Part shown: one piece after another, positions 54,119 through 64,000 of the stretch
How the letters are laid out: the number at the start of each line of letters is the position of its first letter
Position numbering within the stretch: the stretch's first letter is position 1
Assembly (NCBI RefSeq): GCF_008831285.2
Contig: NC_045139.1
Location: forward strand, 4,686,704-4,750,703
Length of the DNA: 64,000 bases
Direction of reading: 5' to 3'
Origin: Nymphaea colorata
Lineage: Eukaryota > Streptophyta > Magnoliopsida > Nymphaeales > Nymphaeaceae
Position numbers and translations under genes: made by a program
Notes under the pieces: generated by a model
What the model saw: only the letters and a program-made list of their open reading frames with translations
The model's database searches: none
Told to the model about the DNA's origin: nothing

Positions 54119-55215
54119 CATAAAATAAATCAACTTTGTGAGGCACCAGCCACTGGTGGCTACTAGATTCTCTTATGGGCCTCATCCCACCATTCATCTT
54201 GGATCAACATGCGTGTTTAAGGACACTAGGGACATAGCCCATGGTCTTCTTCCTTTCATCCCAGCTGAGAACTCGTTTACCAGGTCCCTCCGTTGCAAGC
54301 AAAATCATTTGAATAATCCATTTCCCCCCAGAAGTGTTCATGAAAGAATGGGGCGTTCTCGTTTACTGCGTTACCACCGGCGAATCACCATAGACTCGAA
54401 GTGCAAGAGCAGTTATACCACCTTGGTGGTTTGACATTTATCCATCCGGTGCAAAGATAGAAGAACAATTGAACAGATCACGCTCACAGATCGTAAATCA
54501 CACTACAAACAACATGGGGGTGGTTGATTACTTCAAAGTTTAAATCCATGAATCAGATCTATCTTGCTTTTTGCTGATATGGCAACATGAGACCGTGAGA
54601 GAAGTGGCTCTCAAAGGGTGCCAAGATTCAAGAAGGTTTCATTCCATGCGTGGCGCCTGATGGCCCTTGGCGCTTCTCTACCCATACCTCCCAAAAGATA
54701 AACATTAACACATTAATTCAAGGTCCTGATGATATTATTATTTGTTAAAAGTTTGCGTTTTCAATCAATAAAAAGAAAAATGTTTTAGAATTTTCTCATA
54801 TTCAACAAATCTTGCAGCTAACTCGAGTTTTCTCCCACCTATATCATACTTGAATGACGCGGCCTTTTCAGAATAACTCCCATCATAATGCCAATAAGAA
54901 ACATGTCCCGTCGTGATTTAACTATAAACTGTGGTTTTTAATGAGTTCATCTCAACCATGTCCCCCTTTTTCTCTGCCGCTTGGCCTATAATCTGTATGC
55001 TTCAAAAACAACTCCCTTTTACATTTACACCCCACCTACTTACCTCCAGCATACAAGCAACGTCAAATTTTCGGCTTGATGATGCTGAAACCACCGTTAA
55101 CTTGTGTAGTTGCTGGATGTTTATATAATTATATACATTCTGCAGACTGCAGGTCTAAAGATCCATTCCCACAGGCCCGCAGCATAGACCATCAGTTGCG
55201 GTGGATTTGTAATGC
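51471..55215. other. Intergenic between phosphatase and NHX genes
   Basis: The first several hundred bases must contain the promoter and leader of the phosphatase gene; GA-rich runs lie at 52085-52115 and 52291-52306. No TATA box stands out. A (TA)n tract covers about 54081-54116. No gene is supported. The right end is the 3' side of the NHX gene. Confidence 0.5.
54081..54116. repeat. (TA)n microsatellite
   Basis: About 18 TA units. Confidence 0.95.
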
Positions 55216-58200
55216 TCATAACAAGTCACCTCGTCTGCCAAAGCTGCTGCCTCTTCCACGGTGTGACGAAGACGACGACTCTTCTGGTCAAAGATTAAAC
55301 AAAAATCAAAACATGAGATGGACTTTTTAGACACAATGGACATTGTAGGACTTAAGGCCTCGTGATCATACCATTTCCATCTCCATTCTGAGCTGTGAAG
55401 AATGGTGTTAGGTAATTCCTATCAAGTGCAGTGAAAGATGTAGTACTGCAACAAGAGAAACCAACATATATGAATCAAGTAATGTAATTATAAGAATGGT
55501 GTGAAGTGTTCAAACTCCATGTGTGTGCCACCCCCTGCATAAGCCATCCATTGGAGAGGGAAGGGATGGCAAGGGTAATCACTCAAACCCAGGTTGCAGT
55601 TTAAGTGCACAAAATCCAGGGGATAGAAAAACACTTGAAAGTGAAAAACGAGAAGGGGAATGGAGAATGAGGATGGAATTATAAGGTGATTTAAAGAGAA
55701 CCTTTTGTGGAACTCTTTTAGTCTCATTTTCAAGTTCTGCCCAGGTGATGCTTCTTCCTCATAGGTCGGAGCAATGTAATTGTTCTCTTCTTCATCAAAG
55801 CTCTGAAATGGAGATATATGGAATTAAGTAGTGCAGTGCCCCTCAATGTATGTACTCTGACAGAAAAGAACGCCAGACAGACCAAACTCTGTCTAACGAA
55901 AATAAATTAACGAATGAAATAAATACGTATATGATGTGTGTCTGTATGGTGTATGGTTGGACTTCTAAGAAAATCACTGCTTTGGGGAAAAAAATTCCTC
56001 CAGAAATTCTAGAGTGAATTTAATCCTCAGAAAATGGTTTCTTTTTTTTTTTCTTTTTTTTCTTTGTCTGTTTTAAATGGCGAAGCCACGAAGGTGTGAC
56101 CCAATCACCAAGCCTTAGCAAAACAACAGCATGGAAAAAGCACAGGCAACAGAGAGATGGGACTTGATCTCGGGTCTTTAACATTAGCCATAAGGATCAA
56201 AAAAAAAAAAAAGATAAAGATTCATGGTAACTGGTAACAGGCTTTGGTATGACCAATGCGATGTAAACAGGGATGGGCCCGTTAACTGAGGTATCACACT
56301 GGGGCTGAGTAGACAATCAGACTGTGTCTAACCAAAAGGGGAGATCTGCAGACATTTATTTTGTATTGCAGGTATGCATGGGGAAAGAGCTGAATGAGTC
56401 AAACAAGGTGAGTGCAGTATAATTTTTCTGAGAAGGTCAAAGTGTATCGTGTTTGTCATGAGCTGCAAGGTAGTCGTGCAGTGACAAATACAGTTCTTTT
56501 CACCATTCTCTCTTGAACTTTGGGTTTTAATAATGTTTTGAGTTTAAGCTGGATTGAAGCTTGAGCTTTAGGTCGGAGGTGTGACTTAACAACTGTGAGA
56601 TCATATAAAGCATAATAAAGGCACAAGTCTCTTTTTGCTCGAGTTTATGTAAGATGACATGAAATTATAAATAAAGTAAATAAGAAATGAATTGATTTAG
56701 CGTGTAGATATCAGAGGGCAGCATGTACAAAGAACACATACATATACATAGAGGCCTTTGATTTTTCCATCCAGATTATATCTGTCATATGAAGGCTGTC
56801 CAGCTGGTTATCTGTCTAATTGTCACAGATCCAACCATCTAAATGGACACAAAATGTCCATCATTAAAATTCAATGTGTAGATCAGATTCTGAAAAGGTT
56901 TAATATTAATGGTCTTAGCTTTCTTAGCTCATAAATCTGCTCTAGACATTGAATTTTCATGCTTCTTTTCCATCCTACACTTTTTAAGCATCCCTGCATC
57001 AACTTGTATGACTAAGATTTTGGAAAACGACTAAAAATACCAGACCATGAATGACAAATCTACTAACTATATATATATATATATATATTAATGGGGCCCA
57101 CCACTCACTTTTCCTTCACCAAAGAGCAAGGACGGGGCCCACTTTTTACAAAGAAAAAATGGCAGGCATGGTGTGTGAGTGTGTTAGACACAAATAAGTT
57201 TGAAAAGCCAATTGGTAGTTCATTTGGTGAATAAGCTTAAATGAGCTGAAACTTGAAGAAGGACAATTTGCTGGTGGTCGACTCACTAATTCTATATAGC
57301 CAACTTGATTTCAGCTCATCCGAGTTGACATGAGCACCATACCAGCTGAAGAGGTTCAACAACAAGCTACTTGGTTCAATTCGCAGCCCTAAACATGGGT
57401 AAAGGAAACTTGCCTCATCTAACCGACTGCTATAACCATCACCGACAACTTCCAAAGCTTCAAGCATAGTTCCTGTCGAACCTCCAATTAGCAGGACCTA
57501 AGGCATTTATGCAAAGTAACAGTCAGTAAACCACATAGACATACCATCAAAAGAAAATATCTGCAAGACAATATATTAACGAAACTAATAGAAATTGGCT
57601 GTTTTTCTTAGTAACCTCATTGGACATACCGATAGGACAACTATTGCAGTTGTAGCAGTAAATATTGTCTGTCCATGTCCTTCTGGAAGATCATGGACAG
57701 ACTGCAGAGCGAGAGCAAATGCCATTGCACCTCTCAATCCTGTTCAAGATAACCTAACTGATTAAAATGAAAAGAGTCATCTAGAATGACAATAAAACTT
57801 CTAATCTTACCACTATACCAAAGTGCTTTTTGATGTTTTGTTGGTATCTGCCTGTTTGCTGGTCGGATCAAGTTGACCAGAAAGGCACATGAGAAAACAT
57901 TTGCAGCCCTTCAAAATAAAGATAGCAAAAGATTAAATTAAATCTGCTAAAAAAGAACAATATAGCATTCATTGTCATTTGTCATAATGTAATAAACCAG
58001 AAAATATGATTGTTAGCCATTGTCAGCAGCACTATATGATATGTCTAAATCATCATGAACCCAATAGAACAGCGAAAAAGCAACAGCTCAATAGAAATTT
58101 AGAAACCATGGAATTACTATTATCATCTAAAAAATCCACTTGAAAAAACAAAATATTGCAAGCAACCAACATTTAGTCATTCATAGAGTTTTAGAGGTGA

Positions 58201-61200
58201 AAAATGTCAAATGCAACCAGCGGATTTGTTTGAAAGCAATAGTTTTGCTTCACTGTAAAAGAAAGGCTTTGTTTGGCTACTAGGCTGAATCATCCAGAAG
58301 ATTGTTGACAAAGAAAAGTAAAATTTAAACAGGCCACGGTAAAGAAAAAAGAGTACAAGCAACAAACAGAGAAGTCTAAACATGCTATCTTTCTTGTTTG
58401 AATTCACCTATGAAGATAATGCAAATTAGTTAATCATGATGAGTTATCAATTTACCTTGCAATACCAATGAATAACTGGAGTCACAAGCCAGAAGGTCAA
58501 GGAAATGATATTTTTTATCAGCTTCTAGAGCTAAACTGAATGAAGTAATCTGCATGTAAGTATGAAGGATACAATTGAGAAAAAGATAAATCCAACGTGC
58601 GACCAGCTCTGTTGTTCCATTGCAATATCAAAGCCCATGTATATAAATCTGCACATATGGAAGAAGGGTACAAATATTTCATGAACATGAGAATAAAACA
58701 CAATGTCCAACAGAAATCAAACACCATCTTACATGAAGGTCTCCGCCAATGACGATATCAAATGGAAAAATGCAGCAACAAATCTTTGGGAATTTTCTGA
58801 TAAGTTCGAGAAAGTATAGTGTTTCATAACCTGAAAAAAACAAAAATTACAAAAAAAAAAACATGGGATGAACCCAACTAAGATAGGCCATCCATTGGGA
58901 AATGGACTTACTATTCCGGTGAACAGTATCGAGACGATGCCGGAAAGGCCAAGACCTTCAGCAAGCATGTACCTGCATGGCAGTAATCAGTTCATTATAT
59001 ACCAGACAAACAATAATTTCCATGAGAAACACAAGGACTGCAGGAGGCATATGAAGTTGCTTACGAGAAATAGGGGAAGAGGACAAACAGACAGCATTCT
59101 AAATTCTGAAGACTGAGCCAAAGAAGAAAATAAGCATGTCAAGGATTCTAAAAAAAAATAAAAAAGAAATAGACTGACATGATTAAAAGGTGTGAACTTG
59201 TACTTACTTGTCAATATCTAGACCAGCATATTTAAAAAGGTATGGCGATGGTTAAGGCTCCCAACACTTCTATTGAAAAGCATGAAACCCATGGACGAAC
59301 AATATTAAATTATTAATATATACATGAAAAAACAGTTAGTCCAGAATCTCCAGATAAGTAGATGCACCAATACAAGGCTTCAAAGAAACCAAGAAGTCGT
59401 TAATGGCATTTTAGTTGTCAAGAAATTTTCTGTACTTTTCCTAGTCCCTTTTGCCAAAGAAAGGTAAACTTGTGAATTCGCTGGTTGCCTATCCACAGCT
59501 AGGCCAATTGTTTCCATAGTCACAAAAAACCCATCTTTTTTGAAAAAGACCTGACAAAAACATTAAAAGCAATGGAAAAAAAAACAAAAGAAGCCTGTCC
59601 TTTTCCTGCTTTTGAAAAGCAAAACTCCAAAACGACTTTTTCATGTTTTCATCACATTTTTTCTCATTATTTTACATTATTTTTGCTTTAAAGTTTAAAA
59701 CTTAAGTTAAATATTTATCTTCATTTCTATCATTACTAGAAGATCATTTTTATCATTTATCAAAATATTTTTATGTTTTTTTTGTTATTTTTTCATTTAT
59801 TTTACTTTTCTTAATTTTAATTTTTTTTTTCTTTTCTTAAAAAATTGCCGAAATTTTTTCCAAGATTTTCCAGCTTTGCCGCTAAATACCCAAGAAAAAT
59901 CTCGACGCTTAAAACCCGTTAGCAATATTTGTAACTATGATTGTTTCACAACCAAGTAAACATTAGTAGAAGGAATGCCTCTTAGCATAACATGCAAACT
60001 CGAAATTTTTAGCGTTTGCCACCAAGGGGACACTAGCATGGTGAGACTGAAAAGGTAAGTACTTGTTTATTATGCCACTATATTATGAACTATAACCTAA
60101 ATCACTCCAGCTCCTTAAGAAACCAAGGAAAACTATCCCTAAAATCCATACCCATTGTCTTAATGTCCAGAATTTTGGCATGTTTACATTGTTGATGGGT
60201 GAACAGACATGTGCTTCTAATGTAGTTCTCTCAAGCAGAAAGACGCACTACATAATCTGATACTGATTTTTCAGGTGCCTTTACAAGTGCAACATGAGTA
60301 GAAGGATATCAAAGCAGAAATAAAGCCCACGCTCACTCCTGCAAAAAAGGGGAACCCAAAGTACCAAAACAATTATTAATAAAGATGAAATGCACCTTCA
60401 ATAGCACAAGGAAGCTTTAAAACGACAAAATCAAGATATATCTCAACATACAGCATGTTCATCAGAAAACACGGTTTGAACACATTGTCTTACTTAAATA
60501 ATGTTTTTTTACTAATAAAAAAATGAACGGCTCTTATAATATCAAAATTTTGAGAGTTAAAAGATCGATTTTTTTTTTTTTACAAAAATAACTTGAACTA
60601 AATCATGATTTATATTAAATTAATGTTTCTAAACACATTAGAAGGTTCATATTTTGTTTAAAACACTTTTTAACACGAAATTAAGAGGTCTGTGGCTTTT
60701 ATCCCTTACCCAGTGGTCTGGTATCCACCAATCACTCTATAATATATATATTTATTTATAATATCTCATGCTAAGGCAAGCACACGGAAGATAGCTAAAG
60801 TATATTGAGTTTGAACTTCAAAAGTATCATCACCAGCAAAACATTTCCTTCAACTGTTACGTTTTTAAGTTTCATTTATCAATTTTGACCTGGATCCCAT
60901 ATGAAATGCACCTCCAAAGCCCAAAATTAAGAAAAAAAAGTGGGCACACACATACACATGTCCATTAAGCATCCTGAATCTTACAACCTTAACAATAATA
61001 TGTGTCAACCAGGATACAAACATAAGATAACGTGTTTCTAATTATTGAACGAGTGATGCTCAAGAAAAACTGAAACTATTAACAAAAGAACACTAAACAA
61101 TCTAGAAAATCATTTATTCTTTATTATCGGCCTGCTTTAGAAAATAATCTGGATGCTGAAGACATACCGGATGACAATGAACCAACAAAAGTCTCAAGGA

Positions 61201-63781
61201 ATCTTAGAATGATAAAGAAGATGCTTTTGCTGGATGTTGCATGACCATTTACAGATGACATCGTCCTGCGTATAGAAGTACTTACAGTATAAATACCAAC
61301 TATCCATGGGAGAGGTTCAATTTTACAGTTCACAGAAGTAATAAGCTTGATACAAACCTGTACAATGAAATTGCCATCTTTGAATCGTCCAAAAAAATAT
61401 ATATGTTAAAAGTTTGGTCCATAAGAATAAGATATTGTAGATAGAAAAAGAGGCCACCAAACATACTGCATCATTCAGGACAGATTCACCAAACACCAGC
61501 GCATAAAGATTCACATCTGTTCCTAGTTCCTGCAGAAATTCCATATGATACGATAATCAGCTAGAACACAAATAATGAAATGCATTCAAGTAAACAGCAG
61601 ACATCCAGATTTGTCATTTGAACTTCAAGCCATACACCAACATCCAAGTTGGGGGTAAAACAAAAGAAAAGAAGCTTGGATGCAGTAATAATCCACACAT
61701 AGTAGATGAAGTTAATAGACATAGACCATACATGATGTTAGGGCATGCATCTAGTTTGACTGTTGCATCAAAAGAGAATATCATACCTGAAATATGGATA
61801 ACACGGTCACAGGATCTGTTGCTGATATAAGAGATCCAAACATCATGCTTTCAACAAACGGTAGTTTATACATGAGAAACATTAGTCCACCAAGATAACT
61901 GAAATACAAATAGCATTCTCGTGAATTAAACGCCATTGCAGTGAAACTGTAGAAATACTATCAAGCGTAAAAAAATCCAAGAAAATGAAACATAAACTTA
62001 CACAAGTAATCCTGTCACAATAGAAGCAATAAACGTCCCTAGAATTGCAAATGTGACTATGGCTCCAAAATTTGAAAAAAATGGTTTCTGCCAAAGAACC
62101 AAACTCAGGTGAATTCAGAATAAATATTGGTTCCAGAAAAATATGTAAATTTTCCAGGAATGATACAGATATGTTGCACTTACAGGTTGTAAGCTGAAAC
62201 CTGATTGAGTAGGTACTTGTCAAGGAAAAAAAAGTTTCAGAAAATGAATCAGAACTGAATGTACGAATAAAAAGTAGCAAACAGAAACAACAGCTTCAGG
62301 ATATAATATAATTGGTGGTAGCAAAAACAAGAAGAAAAACTCCTCATGAAAATTGAACCATGTTCTGCAAAACAGGGAAAATCATGAACAGATCAGATAC
62401 AGTAATGTCTAATAAAGACAATGTTACTAATAGTCATGATGATAAACGATGATGATGATGATAAAGGTCAGTGTAAAAAAAGAAATGAGGAAACCTGATA
62501 TTTGTTTCTGTGTTTGATATATTGGCAAGGCCACCAACAGTTAAACCTGTCACAAGGAAAAGAGCCAAATGAGTACAAGATGATTTGATCATACATGTCT
62601 TCTTTGTCCCAACCCTAAGAACAAAAAAAGAGGTCCTTGCATAAAGGCGTGACAATCAGTAAAAAATGTTATAAGGGAAGATACAGATACGGGTCAAACA
62701 ATTCAGTAAATGCAAGTTGATTCTCCAGCTATAAAACGGAATCCATATTATATTGTTCTACTCGCTATGCCACCTTGCCACTAATAAGATCGCACCTAGT
62801 AGCAACAAAGGAAAGACTTGATGCTGATCCCACAAAACAAGAATGCCCAAAGAAGCCCAAACCCTGGTGTCAAAATTGTTAACCCAATTTCACTTGAGAT
62901 GCATTATTCTAATGATAATATTAATATTAACATGGAAGCTACAAGCATCGGTTGCCCTCATAAAATTTAAGGTTCCTATTTGAATCCATCTTAAACAAAG
63001 AATAAAGGACGTCCCAGATATGAACGTTGTCAAATCTTTCTTTCTTTGCTCACGTCGACTTCCCATTTATGCACTCATCGGGGGGCGAGGAAACAATTCT
63101 CAAGGAGGTCAATAACCGGAAGCCCAGCTATTTTGACGCTTAAACAAGCAAGAAACCCTAGACCCTAGTTGAAAAAGAAAAAAAACAAACACCCTCCAGA
63201 AGGCAAAACAGGACGAAACAATGGCGTTAAAACGCAGCCAAATATTTCAAAACTTGAGTCCAGATTAAGCCTAAGGCCCAAAACAAGCATGAAATTTGAA
63301 ACCTAACAAAAGATCAATTCATACGAAGAAATAATAGTCACAAAAACCACAAGCAACCCCTGGACGTATGAATTAGTTCAAAAAGACTAGTCGTTAGAGC
63401 CGTCCGCTTCATCCATTACTAGAACCCCGCACTTGGATAAACATGTGAACCCGCTCTTTTGGCAACTGGAAACATAAGGAAACTAGAATTTGATCGGCGC
63501 ATTCTCAAGATGTTCAACAATTTTTTCTTAAGCCAAGAAGGGGAAACCAAAGAAAAGGGTTGATGGAAAAGGAAAAGAGAGGGTGAACGAGAGAGAGAGG
63601 TACCGATCAGCAGAGAGGCGCTGGCTTCAGGAAAATAATAGAACTTGTGGCGTCTGAGGACGTGGCCAAGGACGAACGACAGCACGAGCATCATGATCTG
63701 TAGCAGAATTCCAACTCCGGCAGCCTGCTGCTCCTTTCCCGGGGTTCCAGCCGACGGCGGCGGTACCGGAAGCTCCGCCAT
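55216..63781 (-). CDS. NHX6: Endosomal Na+(K+)/H+ antiporter, NHX5/NHX6 type
   Basis: Class II NHX exchanger of Golgi, trans-Golgi and prevacuolar membranes, which sets lumen pH and cation content. Twenty-two exons on the minus strand give 530 residues: 63781-63604, 62546-62495, 62364-62305, 62208-62184, 62087-62002, 61898-61787, 61529-61467, 61377-61358, 61265-61168, 60338-60310, 59239-59208, 59112-59065, 58972-58912, 58830-58733, 58648-58573, 58475-58456, 57908-57811, 57739-57630, 57497-57414, 55802-55702, 55445-55372 and 55283-55216. Landmarks are the amiloride-site FFFLFLLPP (86-94), [10 protein letters not shown] (159-168), FGESVLNDA (184-192) with Asp191, and [10 protein letters not shown] near 386. 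The tail has [19 protein letters not shown] and [13 protein letters not shown], then a Ser/Arg/Gly-rich end. NHX5 versus NHX6 cannot be separated here. Three introns are U12-type and one is GC-AG. The 3' exon is the least certain. Confidence 0.92.
55803..57413 (-). other. GC-AG intron (NHX intron 19)
   Basis: Exon 19 ends GATGAG and the intron begins GCAAGT, the usual form of a GC donor, ending TTTCAG. Using it joins Glu to SFDEEENNY in frame. There is no GT donor nearby that keeps both sides. GC-AG introns are a small share of plant U2 introns. Confidence 0.8.
58476..58572 (-). other. U12-type GT-AG intron (NHX intron 15)
   Basis: This 97-nt intron begins GTATCCTTC, the U12 donor consensus, and ends CTCCAG. 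TTCCTTGAC, the U12 branch consensus, lies at 58496-58504 on the minus strand, branch A 21 nt before the intron end. It joins FSI to LFIGIAR, and the next exon is only 20 nt. Confidence 0.85.
59240..60309 (-). other. U12-type AT-AC intron (NHX intron 10)
   Basis: The intron begins ATATCCTTC, a perfect U12 AT-AC donor, and ends CGCCATAC. CCTTAAC, the core of the branch consensus, lies at 59251-59257 on the minus strand, branch A 12 nt before the end. It joins GFISAL to LFKYAGL in frame, as in other NHX5/6 proteins. Without it the frame would hit a stop just before LFKYAGL. At 1070 nt it is long, and it contains the AT-rich repeat at 59570-59950. Confidence 0.88.
59570..59950. repeat. AT-rich repeat related to 11730-12010
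   Basis: Shares the GCCGAAATTTTT and TTTTCC words and the same T-rich layout with the segment near 11820-12010. It lies inside the long U12 intron of the NHX gene. Relationship is suggestive only, given the low complexity. Confidence 0.4.
62209..62304 (-). other. U12-type AT-AC intron (NHX intron 3)
   Basis: This 96-nt intron begins ATATCCTGA, one base off the U12 donor consensus, and ends GTACCTAC. TTCCTTGAC lies at 62219-62227 on the minus strand, branch A 11 nt before the end. It joins LLPPII to FQSGFSLQP through a split Phe codon (TT|T). No GT-AG alternative preserves this conserved segment. The following exon is only 25 nt. Confidence 0.87.
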
Positions 63782-63943
63782 TCCGGCGATCGGTCGACGG
63801 CGGACCGCTTCCTTTTCCGAACGTTTTTCTCTTCTGTTTCCCTCTTATGGGATGGCAGGGGACGATGATGAGGAGTTCGCTTGTCCCCTGGGTGGAACTT
63901 TCGTCTCCTTCCTGCTCAACCCAGAGCCGCGGAAGGCTGTCCC

Positions 63944-63950
63944 TTTTATA
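63944..63950 (-). promoter_or_regulatory. Candidate TATA box of the NHX gene
   Basis: On the minus strand GGTATAAAAGG lies 163 nt before the ATG, a strong match to the plant TATA consensus at a plausible distance for a leader of about 130 nt. Confidence 0.55.
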
Positions 63951-64000
63951 CCCCCAACAGGCTGACTAACGACCCCTGAATAATTCTTTTCCGGTTTTAC

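Noticed and set aside
54138..54434. 98-codon plus-strand frame
   Set aside because: No domain, no neighbours, and AT-rich surroundings typical of intergenic sequence.
59208..59290. Apparent frameshift and stop just before [10 protein letters not shown] in the NHX gene, suggesting a pseudogene
   Set aside because: The block before it is the end of an AT-AC U12 intron (CCTTAAC branch, CCATAC end). With the exon at 60310-60338 the frame is intact.

Overview
This 64 kb window is nuclear DNA of a flowering plant. Every confident gene is split by introns with plant-type splice sites, the gene families are plant ones (DETOXIFICATION/MATE carriers, the stomatal bHLH MUTE, a DsPTP1-type phosphatase, an endosomal NHX antiporter), and the intergenic space is AT-rich with long (TA)n and (GA)n microsatellites and many small inverted-repeat elements. 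The species cannot be named from the sequence. Exon composition does not show the strong GC bias of grass genes.

Layout. 1-34 kb is a MATE cluster. A minus-strand first exon at the left edge (gene A, 395-706) is followed by three plus-strand 8-exon genes: B (4398-7814), C (18691-23981) and D (27425-33281). All three share identical lengths for exons 2-8. C and D lie in a direct tandem segmental duplication (about 18.5-26.5 kb and 26.7-37.8 kb) whose copies have since taken up different insertions, so each copy shows the other's pre-insertion site. The 11 kb between B and C holds no supported gene but several MITE-like elements, a 121-bp tandem repeat and long microsatellites.

39.7-42.4 kb holds a three-exon MUTE orthologue on the minus strand, with a TATA box and, about 0.9-1.5 kb upstream of the ATG, a degenerate repeat array. 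45.7-51.5 kb holds a five-exon dual-specificity phosphatase on the minus strand. 55.2-63.8 kb holds a 22-exon NHX5/NHX6-type Na+(K+)/H+ antiporter on the minus strand.

The most striking feature is the splice-site make-up of the NHX gene. I reconstruct three U12-type (minor spliceosome) introns, two with AT-AC ends and one with GT-AG ends, plus one GC-AG intron and four exons of 20-29 nt. With these boundaries the 22 exons join into one open 530-codon frame. I found no gene cluster or system of unknown type. The genes look like independent housekeeping or developmental loci, and the novelty lies in splicing, tandem duplication and small transposable elements.
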